This document shows positions 7,429 through 14,693 of a stretch of DNA of 19,991 bases, one piece after another; the first letter of the stretch is position 1; every line of letters begins with the position of its first letter. Below the pieces are notes generated by a model, which did no database searches, was not told the DNA's origin, and worked only from the letters and a program-made list of their open reading frames with translations. The stretch covers positions 1 to 19,991 of the forward strand of contig JBCBSS010000148.1 in NCBI GenBank assembly GCA_039819065.1, in the 5' to 3' direction. Made by a program: the position numbers and the translations under genes. The stretch is from JBCBSS01 sp039819065. Lineage in GTDB: Bacteria; Bacteroidota; Bacteroidia; Cytophagales; Cyclobacteriaceae.

Positions 7429-7466
7429 ATTCCCCGGATTCGTTCCTACGTCGCGAACCGGGGAAT
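7429..7466. repeat. GTCATT-type palindromic repeat, long form
   Basis: The arms ATTCCCCGG (7429-7437) and CCGGGGAAT (7458-7466) are perfect. The stem extends inward by TTCG/CGAA with one bulged A. The inverted border heptamer AATGACG follows at 7464-7470. It belongs with the element at 1605-1627, which has the same border and the same CCGG-containing arms. Confidence 0.6.
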
Positions 7467-7516
7467 GACGGCAGTAGTTCGATCAACTCTCACGCACGGA
7501 GGCTAGAACAAAAGCA

Positions 7517-7543
7517 CGAAAGTAACTTTCGCCTAGGTTAGAG
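7517..7543. repeat. Direct repeat, copy 2, with 15-base palindrome
   Basis: The second copy of the repeat at 7170-7193. Here CGAAAGT-A-ACTTTCG (7517-7531) is a complete palindrome, whereas copy 1 lacks the leading CG. Confidence 0.6.
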
Positions 7544-7619
7544 TTCGCTGTACAGAGTAGATTGCATCAATTGATGATATGAAGTATGTTCATTTGTGGA
7601 TATGCTGATTCGGACATAA

Positions 7620-7654
7620 TAGTAATGAGGTTGCTTTGAGTAACCTCATTACTA
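7620..7654. repeat. 35-base near-perfect palindrome upstream of the lipoprotein gene
   Basis: The left arm TAGTAATGAGGTTGCT (7620-7635) and right arm AGTAACCTCATTACTA (7639-7654) pair over 16 positions with one G-T wobble, around TTG. The arms resemble those at 7338-7370 (shared pattern AGTAAT-K-AG-R-TT-R-CT). It ends 83 bases before the lipoprotein ATG, so it could act as an operator or a leader hairpin as well as being a repeat. Confidence 0.7.
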
Positions 7655-7737
7655 AAAAGCCTCTTCTAGAATGGCCACGTCAGCCAATCTCTCTACAAGA
7701 ACTAGCGATATTTCCTATATTGCTAGAAATCAGGCCT

Positions 7738-8823
7738 ATGAAGCAGATCGTCTTATTAGTATCGTTTATTTTGATCGTTCATGTTGCAGCATGCCAAAAG
7801 CAGTGTGATGGCCTGGAAGTCAGGGTCAAGGGTGATGTGGCTTTTTCATTGGAGTATTACCTTGACGAGGAGTACAATTTTCTGGAATCCAGGAAAATCA
7901 ACTATACCAAAAACAGGCGTATATCCACGATAGACTCCAAGATTTACTATAAGCATCCAGAAGATATTGAATACATGCAATTGCCTGATAGCCTTGTCAG
8001 TGATGACGACGGGGTTTGGGAACACATAAAACACATCAAGCTGAATTTCAGATACGAATATGGAAGCAATGGAAAGCTGCATCAAATTTCTGAATTCTAT
8101 GGGACAGCTTTACTAGAACAAATAGGTTATGATTATCCAGAAGAAGGTGTCATACATCAGACTTTCCACAAACTAAGTACAGATAATAAAACTTATGCGA
8201 GGTTCAGCCTGGACGCAGATTGTAAGCCTGTTCAGTATAAGACCCTTGACAAGGATGGCAACGTGTTGTATGAACAACCAGATGACTTGTTCACTCACAG
8301 GGCCATTGAAAAAGATGGTTTGGGCAATGAAATACACCAACATCTGATGCTCAATTCGCAAGGTCAGGAGCCTCGAATACAAAGAAGAATACTAACTCAC
8401 CATGTTCTTGAAGGTATTCCAAAAACAGGCAGTATTGAAGAGCTAGCCAATCAACTGCTCACCTACTTAAAAGCAAATGATTATGGGTCTATCAAAAGTA
8501 AACTGCTCGCTCATAGATTCAATTATCTCGAGTTCTTCAATCACATCGGTGACGGTTCGGAGGTTTATTTTGAAACTGAGAAGGTAGAAGGTATACAACA
8601 ATACCAGATCGCTCAACTCAAGGAACAACTGCTGAAAAGCGACGCTGGTTTTAATTGGAAGAAGGCTTCCATTAAAGAGATCGACAAAGACTTACACGAT
8701 GATGACGGCTTGGCCTCCGCGGCTTGCGATATTGTCCTTACAGACGGTCAGAGAGATATAGATCTAAGCTATTTGACCATGGCTAAATTTACCGATGGCT
8801 GGCGCTTGTTTTTTGTGAAGTAG
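7738..8823 (+). CDS. Lipoprotein with YD-like strands, tandem paralogue A
   Basis: A 361-residue lipoprotein. The start at 7738 is set by a standard type II signal, with Cys19 in VHVAACQKQC; the frame is open further upstream but only through a repeat. The N-terminal two thirds contain short strand-turn units with a Gly or Asp turn: YEYGSNGKLHQISEFY, IGYDYPEEGVIHQ, LDKDGNVLYE and EKDGLGNEIHQH. These are reminiscent of YD/RHS-like or MORN-like beta repeats. A C-terminal domain (from about residue 235) begins with LLTYLKANDYGSIKSKLL and ends in LSYLTMAKFTDGWRLFFVK, a shape seen in small NTF2-like/DUF4878-type domains. The gene is followed by a full-length paralogue at 9088. No function is recognised; an outer-membrane or periplasmic surface role is inferred. 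Confidence 0.85.
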   Translation: MKQIVLLVSFILIVHVAACQKQCDGLEVRVKGDVAFSLEYYLDEEYNFLESRKINYTKNRRISTIDSKIYYKHPEDIEYMQLPDSLVSDDDGVWEHIKHIKLNFRYEYGSNGKLHQISEFYGTALLEQIGYDYPEEGVIHQTFHKLSTDNKTYARFSLDADCKPVQYKTLDKDGNVLYEQPDDLFTHRAIEKDGLGNEIHQHLMLNSQGQEPRIQRRILTHHVLEGIPKTGSIEELANQLLTYLKANDYGSIKSKLLAHRFNYLEFFNHIGDGSEVYFETEKVEGIQQYQIAQLKEQLLKSDAGFNWKKASIKEIDKDLHDDDGLASAACDIVLTDGQRDIDLSYLTMAKFTDGWRLFFVK

Positions 8824-8833
8824 CGTTCAAAAG

Positions 8834-8854
8834 TGCTTTTATTCCATAAAAGCA
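8834..8854 (+). terminator. Hairpin directly after lipoprotein A
   Basis: The arms TGCTTTTAT (8834-8842) and ATAAAAGCA (8846-8854) form a perfect 9-bp stem with the loop TCC, 11 bases past the stop codon. No T-run follows. The position suggests transcript termination or 3' stabilisation that separates lipoprotein A from B. Confidence 0.5.
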
Positions 8855-9027
8855 TCTCGGAAATCTCTCCCACCAGTTTGTCTTTGGCGGAAAGTGACCA
8901 ATTGATGATCACAATGATCGTCTTGTCAGCATATTTATCATGCTATAATAAGCTGGATGTTTTTTAGTGCATTTGGTCTACCCTTTCTGAATGTTTTGCG
9001 GTTTTGCCTGTATCGTGTTTAAATCAA

Positions 9028-9059
9028 TTTCCCTGTTATCTTAGAGCAACCTAATTTTC
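9028..9059 (+). promoter_or_regulatory. Possible promoter for lipoprotein B
   Basis: TTTC (9028-9031), a 20-base spacer and TAATTTTC (9052-9059) fit the Bacteroidota consensus with one mismatch in each box, 28 bases before the ATG. Together with the hairpin after lipoprotein A, this suggests that B has its own promoter. Confidence 0.35.
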
Positions 9060-9087
9060 CTGATACAAGTCATCGAAATCATATACC

Positions 9088-10179
9088 ATGAAAAAACTCC
9101 TCCTGACCCTTCCATTTACTTTGTTCATTTTCCTGGGTGCTTGTCAGAAAGAGTGTAATGAGAACTTTGAAAAGGTTAAAGGCAATATTGATTATGCGAT
9201 ACGATATCGACTAGATAGAGAATACAACTTTGTAGAGTCCCAAAGACTCAATTATAACGAAAACAATTTAGTGGCTTCAATTGACTCTAAAGTCTATTAC
9301 AGAGGCACTCATGAATGGGACCACCTGGGTTTGCCTGACAGCTTGATAAAGCAGTACGGTGAGCAAAGGCTGGGTTGGTTACCACCGATCAGACTGGTTA
9401 CAAAAAAGAGCTACAATAAGGAGGGCAAACTGATAAAGACCCAAGATTATTATCATGATAATTTAGTAAAGGAGGTCACTCTTGCCTATCAAACAGGGGG
9501 TTGGATTCATCAAACTCATCATGAAATTCTTTCGGATGAACGGACCTATTCGAGATATACCCTGAATTCTAAATGTCAAACAGATCGATATCAGACATTG
9601 GATTCGCTAGGTAACTTAATACGAGAGAGCAACTTGGACCAATTCCATCTTGAAGAACTCGAGACTGATGGCTATGGCAATGTGACACAAGAGGTCTTCA
9701 TTGAAGATCATGAAGAACTTGGGAAGCTAATTCACAACAGATTTTTCGTACATCACATCTATGAAGATGTTAGAAGAATTGAAAGTGTCGACAAATTGGC
9801 CGGCAAACTACTGAGCTACCTGAAGGTTAAGGATTATCAATCTATTACAGACGAACTGCTCGGTCATAGATTCAATTATCTAGAGTTGTTCGATCATATC
9901 GGTGGAGGTAAAGAGGCGTATTTCGAAAGCAAGAAAGTGGACCTACTTCAGCAATACCAAATCTCACGGATAAAAGAGGATTTATCAAAAAGAAGTGCCA
10001 GAGGTTTTGACTGGGCCAAGGCCTCTATTAAGGAAATTGACAAAAACCTTCGAGATGAGGATGGTATCAAAACTGCTCGTTGTGATTTCATTTTTACTGA
10101 CGGACAAAAGGAGGTTAAGCTGAGTTACCTGCAACTAGTTGAATTTGTGGATGGCTGGCGCCTCGTCTTTGTGAAGTAG
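9088..10179 (+). CDS. Lipoprotein with YD-like strands, tandem paralogue B
   Basis: A 363-residue lipoprotein, homologous to the product of 7738-8823 from end to end. Shared landmarks are Cys19 followed by QK-x-C, REYNFVESQRLNY against EEYNFLESRKINY, the segment HRFNYLELFDHIGGG against HRFNYLEFFNHIGDG, KASIKEIDK, and the closing DGWRLVFVK. Cysteines at 19 and 23, one near residue 160 and one near residue 340 are kept in both copies, so a structural disulfide in the mature protein is possible. The copies have diverged strongly outside these blocks, so the duplication is old and both genes look intact and functional. Function unknown. It converges on the acylase gene with a gap of 56 bases and no obvious strong terminator. 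Confidence 0.85.
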   Translation: MKKLLLTLPFTLFIFLGACQKECNENFEKVKGNIDYAIRYRLDREYNFVESQRLNYNENNLVASIDSKVYYRGTHEWDHLGLPDSLIKQYGEQRLGWLPPIRLVTKKSYNKEGKLIKTQDYYHDNLVKEVTLAYQTGGWIHQTHHEILSDERTYSRYTLNSKCQTDRYQTLDSLGNLIRESNLDQFHLEELETDGYGNVTQEVFIEDHEELGKLIHNRFFVHHIYEDVRRIESVDKLAGKLLSYLKVKDYQSITDELLGHRFNYLELFDHIGGGKEAYFESKKVDLLQQYQISRIKEDLSKRSARGFDWAKASIKEIDKNLRDEDGIKTARCDFIFTDGQKEVKLSYLQLVEFVDGWRLVFVK

Positions 10180-10235
10180 GTTCCTGAAGTTATAAGCTAA
10201 CATGAGTATTGGATAGGAAACCAAAAAAGCCTTAG

Positions 10236-12596
10236 CTATTCTAACACCAACTCATACTTCGCGTGTTCCTTTACCCGCTCTTCAGATAACCAATAAGGTA
10301 TCCATTCTTCTGCCTGCCATTTTTCTAATTGGGATTTATAATAGGGGTGAAAAATTCTAGCGGCACTCCCGCCGGATAATGCGCCCATGATTTTCTCATC
10401 ATCATTCAGATCTGCTACCATCCGAAACGTACTGAACCAACCGGTTTCAAAGCTGCCTTCCGGGGTCTTATCATAACCGCCTCTGTTGATGGTACTATTA
10501 GAACCCTTCTTGGCAAACACCTCTGCGCCCAGAAGCGTACTGCCAAATCCATCCTGACGTATAGGACTGACGAATCTTACAGTGTGGATTTTACCCCATG
10601 TCCAACCCTGTTGGTCAGCGCCTAATCTTTCAGTCAATATTTGCTTCGCGTTCATTCCCGCCTGCACAATGAGGCCGTTCAGCGATTCTTTCTCAGGAGT
10701 ATTGACATTATCTAAAAACGGATGATCGGATTGAATGAATGCATCTATTCTTTGGTTCCAATAATATCCATTCTTCCAGAATACATCTTCCAACTCGTCC
10801 GGCAATTCATCATCCAGAATAAGGTTAAGCAGTTCATTGTACAATACATGATACACCGTAGGACCAACTGCGTCCACTTCATCTATGTAATCCCAACCTT
10901 GCAGAATGGTAGACAAATCCCGCGTGTTCTCATCTCCCTTTAGCGCTTCGATGAATATTGGAGCGAGTTTCTCGGCTTGGTTATTCTTACTATCCAGAAT
11001 AAGCTGCCACAAATCATCGGCATCAAATCGACGATCCTCAGATAGGACATCTTTCATTCTTTGATATCGGTAGTACGGAGAAAAATGCGAAGAATAATAG
11101 AATGGATAATCATCCGGTCGCGTGTCGTGATTGGCTGTACCCACCCATCCTCTTTGGGGGTTGACCATGTGTGGAAGCTGGTCTTTGGGGATAAAACCCT
11201 GCCATAGGCTATCCTGATCAGCCTTTTGGGGTATGGTACCTTGTCGACTACTTCTGATCGGCACTAGTCCAGTTGCCTGGTGTGCTACATTACCATGGAT
11301 ATCCGCCATCACAAAATTGAAAAACATGTTATCCATACCGCCTAATGCCTGACGAAACTCAGCGACGTTCTTTGCCTCCATGAGGCGTTCTACACCGATA
11401 GAATTACTCTTCGTTTCAGCTAGCGACCAACGCAAGCTGACTACATCTTTCGTCATGATACCAAATACCTCAAAGTCAGAAATGACAGGGCCGAGATCGG
11501 TGGATCGAATTTCTATACTTACATCGGCACTGTCCTTTACGCTGATGGTTTCTTTACGCACAGCAAAAGGTATTTTATCATCTCCACGCAGGTAAGCATT
11601 CTGGTCAACTGTCTCAATGAATAAATCCTGGCTATCTCCATAGGCGTTAGTGACGCCAAAGGCAACGTGTTCTGTACGCCCCACTATAAGCCCGGGTATA
11701 CCCGGTAGTGCCACACCTACCCCTTTGAATTCAGGGCAAAACAACCCGATGGGGTAGAAAATACCGGGCAGCAAACGTGCGTCTAAGTGGGGATCATTAG
11801 CCAAAATAGGCTTTCCTGCAGCTGATTTAGCTGATGAAATGGCCCAGTTGTTCGAACCTAACTTAGGCGCTGGCAGCAAAGTAGGCTGCAGTTTGGGTAT
11901 AGTCTTCACCAATTCCTCAGAAAGCTCAAGATCGATAGAATCTGGTAACAGCTTCAGCGGTTTTGTTCTATCAGGGTTGATGGTCAATGGCAGTAACTCT
12001 GCGGCAAAGTCTACCTTGGTGGCAAGGTTCATGCTCAGAATTTCATCATCCAGGTTCTGGCCGTGATTAAAGCCTATAAAATGGATAACAGCTATTAATT
12101 CTACCGGGCTAATTGGTTTAGGTGTGATATCAAGTAGGCTTAGTTCAACAGGGAATTCATCCTGACCTGCCCGCAAATACGCGTTGAACCCTTCGCTATA
12201 CCAATTGAGGAAATTTTTACTCTGGTCATCAAGGTATTGGTAGCTCGTTTCAGCATTCTTTGTAATATTAAGCACCCTCATTTTGATATCCGATTGGATC
12301 ATAGAAGGGCCTATCAGACTTGCCAATTCCCCTTTGATCAGTGCGCGGTAAAATTCTATCTGGAAAAGGCGATCCTGCGCTACCACGAAAGCCTGCCCTC
12401 GTATCAAGTCTGCTTTGGTTTCCGCTGTAACGTAAGCAATGCCGTACTCATCACGATTTATTTTGATGGGCTTGTCGTTGATGGCAATTTCAAAAGTACC
12501 ATCTCTTTTGAAGTTATTCGAGTTCGACAACCAGACCCATCCAGCCACTAAAAGCAATACAATGACTAGGAGTGTATAGGTTAATATCTTTTTCAT
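10236..12596 (-). CDS. Penicillin-acylase-family Ntn hydrolase
   Basis: A 786-residue periplasmic amidase precursor. One N-terminal membrane segment or uncleaved signal (KKILTYTLLVIVLLLVAGWVWL) precedes the alpha chain (RDEYGIAYVTAETKADLIRGQAF). A spacer follows, then the self-cleavage site GSNNWAIS. The Ser at about residue 248 would become the N-terminal nucleophile of the beta chain. Family marks after it are ANDPHLDARLLP, GIPGLIVGRTEHVAFGVTNAYGD, NPQRGWVGTANHDTRP and the C-terminal SGGSAARIFHPYYKSQLEKW. The family hydrolyses amides such as penicillins, acyl-homoserine lactones or N-acyl amino acids; the substrate cannot be told from sequence. The start at 12596 is preferred over 12611 because it begins the membrane segment directly. 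It is divergent from a BlaI/M56 pair across 128 bases that contain two BlaI-type operators, which hints at shared control. Confidence 0.93.
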   Translation of the reverse strand: MKKILTYTLLVIVLLLVAGWVWLSNSNNFKRDGTFEIAINDKPIKINRDEYGIAYVTAETKADLIRGQAFVVAQDRLFQIEFYRALIKGELASLIGPSMIQSDIKMRVLNITKNAETSYQYLDDQSKNFLNWYSEGFNAYLRAGQDEFPVELSLLDITPKPISPVELIAVIHFIGFNHGQNLDDEILSMNLATKVDFAAELLPLTINPDRTKPLKLLPDSIDLELSEELVKTIPKLQPTLLPAPKLGSNNWAISSAKSAAGKPILANDPHLDARLLPGIFYPIGLFCPEFKGVGVALPGIPGLIVGRTEHVAFGVTNAYGDSQDLFIETVDQNAYLRGDDKIPFAVRKETISVKDSADVSIEIRSTDLGPVISDFEVFGIMTKDVVSLRWSLAETKSNSIGVERLMEAKNVAEFRQALGGMDNMFFNFVMADIHGNVAHQATGLVPIRSSRQGTIPQKADQDSLWQGFIPKDQLPHMVNPQRGWVGTANHDTRPDDYPFYYSSHFSPYYRYQRMKDVLSEDRRFDADDLWQLILDSKNNQAEKLAPIFIEALKGDENTRDLSTILQGWDYIDEVDAVGPTVYHVLYNELLNLILDDELPDELEDVFWKNGYYWNQRIDAFIQSDHPFLDNVNTPEKESLNGLIVQAGMNAKQILTERLGADQQGWTWGKIHTVRFVSPIRQDGFGSTLLGAEVFAKKGSNSTINRGGYDKTPEGSFETGWFSTFRMVADLNDDEKIMGALSGGSAARIFHPYYKSQLEKWQAEEWIPYWLSEERVKEHAKYELVLE

Positions 12597-12668
12597 AGTG
12601 AGGCTTATCACTTCAATCTATCACTAATGCCGGAATTTGTAAAATATCTGCGGCCAGAATTGGGATCA

Positions 12669-12699
12669 TTTGCAAAATCAAATATTGTTTCTACATTTG
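12669..12699 (+). promoter_or_regulatory. Bacteroidota consensus promoter of the blaI-M56 operon
   Basis: TTTG (12669-12672), exactly 19 bases, then TACATTTG (12692-12699). Both boxes match the Bacteroidota housekeeping consensus TTTG-N19-TAnnTTTG without mismatch. It lies 25 bases upstream of the BlaI ATG. The -7 box is embedded in the operator dyad described separately. Confidence 0.75.
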
Positions 12700-12724
12700 T
12701 AGAATAACTTCTACGTATATAGAA
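12689..12724. promoter_or_regulatory. Tandem BlaI-type operators
   Basis: Operator 1 (12689-12704) is a perfect dyad, TTCTACA-TT-TGTAGAA, containing the TACA/TGTA core typical of BlaI/MecI sites. Operator 2 (12709-12724) is an imperfect copy, TTCTACGTATATAGAA, ending one base before the BlaI ATG. The two are spaced exactly 20 bases apart, about two helical turns, so dimers could bind the same face. Operator 1 covers the -7 element, implying autorepression by blocking RNA polymerase. Confidence 0.8.
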
Positions 12725-13090
12725 ATGAATCTTTCAAAAGCAGAAGAACAATTAATGCAATACTTATGGGAGCATGAAGGTGCTTTTATGAAAGACCTGA
12801 TGCAGTCTTATCCTGATCCTAAACCGGCCACCACTACGGTAGCCACGCTTTTAAAGCGGATGATTGACAAGGGATATGTGGCCTACAAGGTTTATGGGAA
12901 TAGCAGGGAATACTATGCACTGGTCAGCAAGAAGGACTATTCTACCCAACAATTGCAAGGTTTTATCAAAGGCTTCTTCAATGGAAGCTCTTCGCAATTC
13001 GCTTCCTTCTTTGCCAAAAACACTGATTTGACTAAGGAAGAACTGGAAGACTTAAGGTCTATGATTGACAAAAAAATTGATGAGAAATGA
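12725..13090 (+). CDS. BlaI/MecI/CopY-family repressor
   Basis: A 121-residue winged-helix repressor. It begins LSKAEEQLMQYLWEHEGAFMKDL (helices 1-2), followed by the recognition region KPATTTVATLLKRMIDKGYVAYKVYGNSREYYALV (residues about 36-69). The C-terminal dimerisation half, KDYSTQQLQGFIKGFFNGSSSQF..LTKEELEDLRSMI, is where BlaI proteins are cut by induction-linked proteolysis. It is encoded in a 4-base ATGA overlap with the M56 peptidase gene, the standard partner. Two matching operators lie directly in front of it. Targets besides its own operon are inferred; the divergent acylase gene is the obvious candidate. No beta-lactamase gene is present in the window. Confidence 0.94.
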   Translation: MNLSKAEEQLMQYLWEHEGAFMKDLMQSYPDPKPATTTVATLLKRMIDKGYVAYKVYGNSREYYALVSKKDYSTQQLQGFIKGFFNGSSSQFASFFAKNTDLTKEELEDLRSMIDKKIDEK

Positions 13091-14583
13091 GCGACCTGAG
13101 TTACATGATTAACTTTTTACTGTGCCATGCCATCTTTTTCTCTTTCTATAAAGTCTTACTAGAACGAGAGAAAATGGATCTTACGAAACGATACTTTCTC
13201 ATTGGGTCGGTATTCATTTCATGCATCATTCCACTGATCACTTTTCCGGTTTATAGGGAATTCTCCGTTCAGGCCCTACCTATTCCGTACGAGTCTTTGG
13301 TTTCTCAGCCTACTGGCCAGATTACACCACATGGGGATGCCTCTACACCAATCTCATGGCTTTCCATAGCCGGGACAGTTTATGTGATAGGGGTTATTCT
13401 TTTTGGCGTCAGGTACCTAATTAGCCTATTCCGCATCATTGCTAGAATACACAAGGGCAAAATAATTCGCCACCGCGGTTTCAATTATGTACTATTAGCT
13501 GGGGAGGGTCAGCCCTTTACTTTTCTTCATTTTATTTTTCTAAACAGGGCTCAATTTGAACATGGGCTAATCCCTCAAGAAGTATTGCTTCACGAAGAAG
13601 CCCACGCGCGTCAATTGCACTCACTTGATTTGATGCTGACAGAATTGCTGGCCGTAGTCTTATGGTTCAACCCAATAGTTTATGCCATGAGGACTTCAGT
13701 AAGATTGAATCATGAGTTTTTGGCGGATAGCCATGTGTTGAAGTCCGGGGCTGCCAGAAGAAGTTACCAGGAGTCAATATTGAATTTCGCAATGAATGAG
13801 CCACCGCTCGCATTCAGTAATACATTCAGTTATTCTTTTCTAAAAAAACGATTTACTATGATGGAAAAACGCCAAAACAGAACGTCTTCAGGGCTGAAAA
13901 TCATGCTAATGCTACCGCTGGTAGCCGTACTGCTTTTTAGTTTCAGTGGTAGAAAAATAAAAACGGCAGCATGGCAGGATAAACAGGGAGAACCAAAAAG
14001 CGCCAATGTATTAAGTGATCCGATTGCAGAGTACAATCGATTGGCCAAGTATTATAACACGTATCCCAAAGTAGACTTTGTAAAGAAGGTAAAGGATATG
14101 TGGATCATCCGCGATCTTTATGAATCCATTCCGGTTGAAAAAAGAGGCACATTAGAAAAATATCCGGTTTATACCACTTCTCTGAGTATTTACATTGCTA
14201 ACGATGGCACCTACCTAATTGATGATCAAGAAGTAAAATTGGAAGAAATCACTTCATTATTTTCTGCTTTATCTGACCAGGAAAGATCCAACATATATCT
14301 GTTTGATGACCCCGGGGATTATCACGCTTTCGTCGCTGCAAGAGGTAGCAATTATAAGCATACAGAGATATTCCCCAACGACGTCTACATACACCTAAGC
14401 TCCCAGGAATTGATCAGGAATAAGTCACCGGAATTTGAGAGGATGTTTGACAAAATGGAGAAGTCTACAAAGTCGAAAGGCATAAGGAGGGTCAGCCATG
14501 CCTTAGAGAATGAAAAGATCACCGCCTTTGCCGACGAAGTGCGTGAGGTACTGAGAAAATATGATGTAAAGATAGAATATTGA
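13087..14583 (+). CDS. M56-family (BlaR1-like) membrane metallopeptidase
   Basis: A 498-residue sensor-protease. Membrane segments lie near residues 7-24, 36-54, 92-114 and 271-288. The zinc site HEEAH (169-173) sits in the cytoplasmic loop, with Glu210 in LNHEFLADSHV as the probable third ligand. In BlaR1 relatives this domain cleaves or triggers cleavage of the partner repressor on a signal. The C-terminal region of about 200 residues beyond TM4 is periplasmic. It is neither a penicillin-binding domain nor a TonB box. The segment LSIYIANDGTYLIDD..EVKLEEITSLFSAL (366-394) looks like the ExbD/TolR periplasmic fold, a pattern-level impression only. The sensed signal therefore need not be a beta-lactam. 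Start and overlap with the repressor gene are clear. Confidence 0.92.
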   Translation: MSDLSYMINFLLCHAIFFSFYKVLLEREKMDLTKRYFLIGSVFISCIIPLITFPVYREFSVQALPIPYESLVSQPTGQITPHGDASTPISWLSIAGTVYVIGVILFGVRYLISLFRIIARIHKGKIIRHRGFNYVLLAGEGQPFTFLHFIFLNRAQFEHGLIPQEVLLHEEAHARQLHSLDLMLTELLAVVLWFNPIVYAMRTSVRLNHEFLADSHVLKSGAARRSYQESILNFAMNEPPLAFSNTFSYSFLKKRFTMMEKRQNRTSSGLKIMLMLPLVAVLLFSFSGRKIKTAAWQDKQGEPKSANVLSDPIAEYNRLAKYYNTYPKVDFVKKVKDMWIIRDLYESIPVEKRGTLEKYPVYTTSLSIYIANDGTYLIDDQEVKLEEITSLFSALSDQERSNIYLFDDPGDYHAFVAARGSNYKHTEIFPNDVYIHLSSQELIRNKSPEFERMFDKMEKSTKSKGIRRVSHALENEKITAFADEVREVLRKYDVKIEY

Positions 14584-14594
14584 GATTAGTACCA

Positions 14595-14641
14595 TCGACT
14601 AGCCTTGTCGAATAAGCTTGAAAAACATCGCTTGTCAAGCT
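14595..14641. terminator. Weak hairpins between convergent genes
   Basis: TCGAC/GTCGA (14595-14611) and AGCTTG/CAAGCT (14615-14641) are small stems in the 110-base gap between the M56 gene and the convergent SH3 lipoprotein gene. Their position suits a bidirectional terminator, but the stems are short and no T-tract is seen. Confidence 0.3.
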
Positions 14642-14693
14642 CATTATCAGCATGACTTGTGCAGAACAGCGGAGAACCAGTATAGGTTGTTGC

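Larger units (their letters stand above)
6913..7737. other. 825-base repeat-rich intergenic region
   Basis: No coding sequence is supported here. The first part (6991-7070) is a purine-rich plus strand made of degenerate words such as GGAAATAG (7029-7036 and 7039-7046) and TTAGAAGT. After it come GTCATT-type borders at 6963-6969 and, inverted, 7216-7222, two copies of a CGAAAGT/ACTTTCG-containing direct repeat, a double hairpin at 7289-7321, a long palindrome at 7338-7370, a hairpin at 7429-7466 and a second long palindrome at 7620-7654. An open frame starting with TTG at 7636 merely extends the lipoprotein upstream of its signal peptide and is not real. The stretch looks like a site where small palindromic elements accumulated. 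Confidence 0.6.

Noticed and set aside
7636..7737. Upstream extension of lipoprotein A from a TTG codon
   Set aside because: The extension would be translated from inside the palindrome and would bury the signal peptide; the ATG at 7738 starts a standard lipobox.
6913..7737. CRISPR array or tRNA genes in the repeat-rich spacer
   Set aside because: Repeats are few, irregularly spaced and of different families, and no cloverleaf could be drawn.
8855..8965. Minus-strand fragment reading DKTIIVIINWSLSAKDKLVG
   Set aside because: It looks protein-like for about 37 codons but has no start, is preceded by a stop and runs antisense into lipoprotein A; probably chance.
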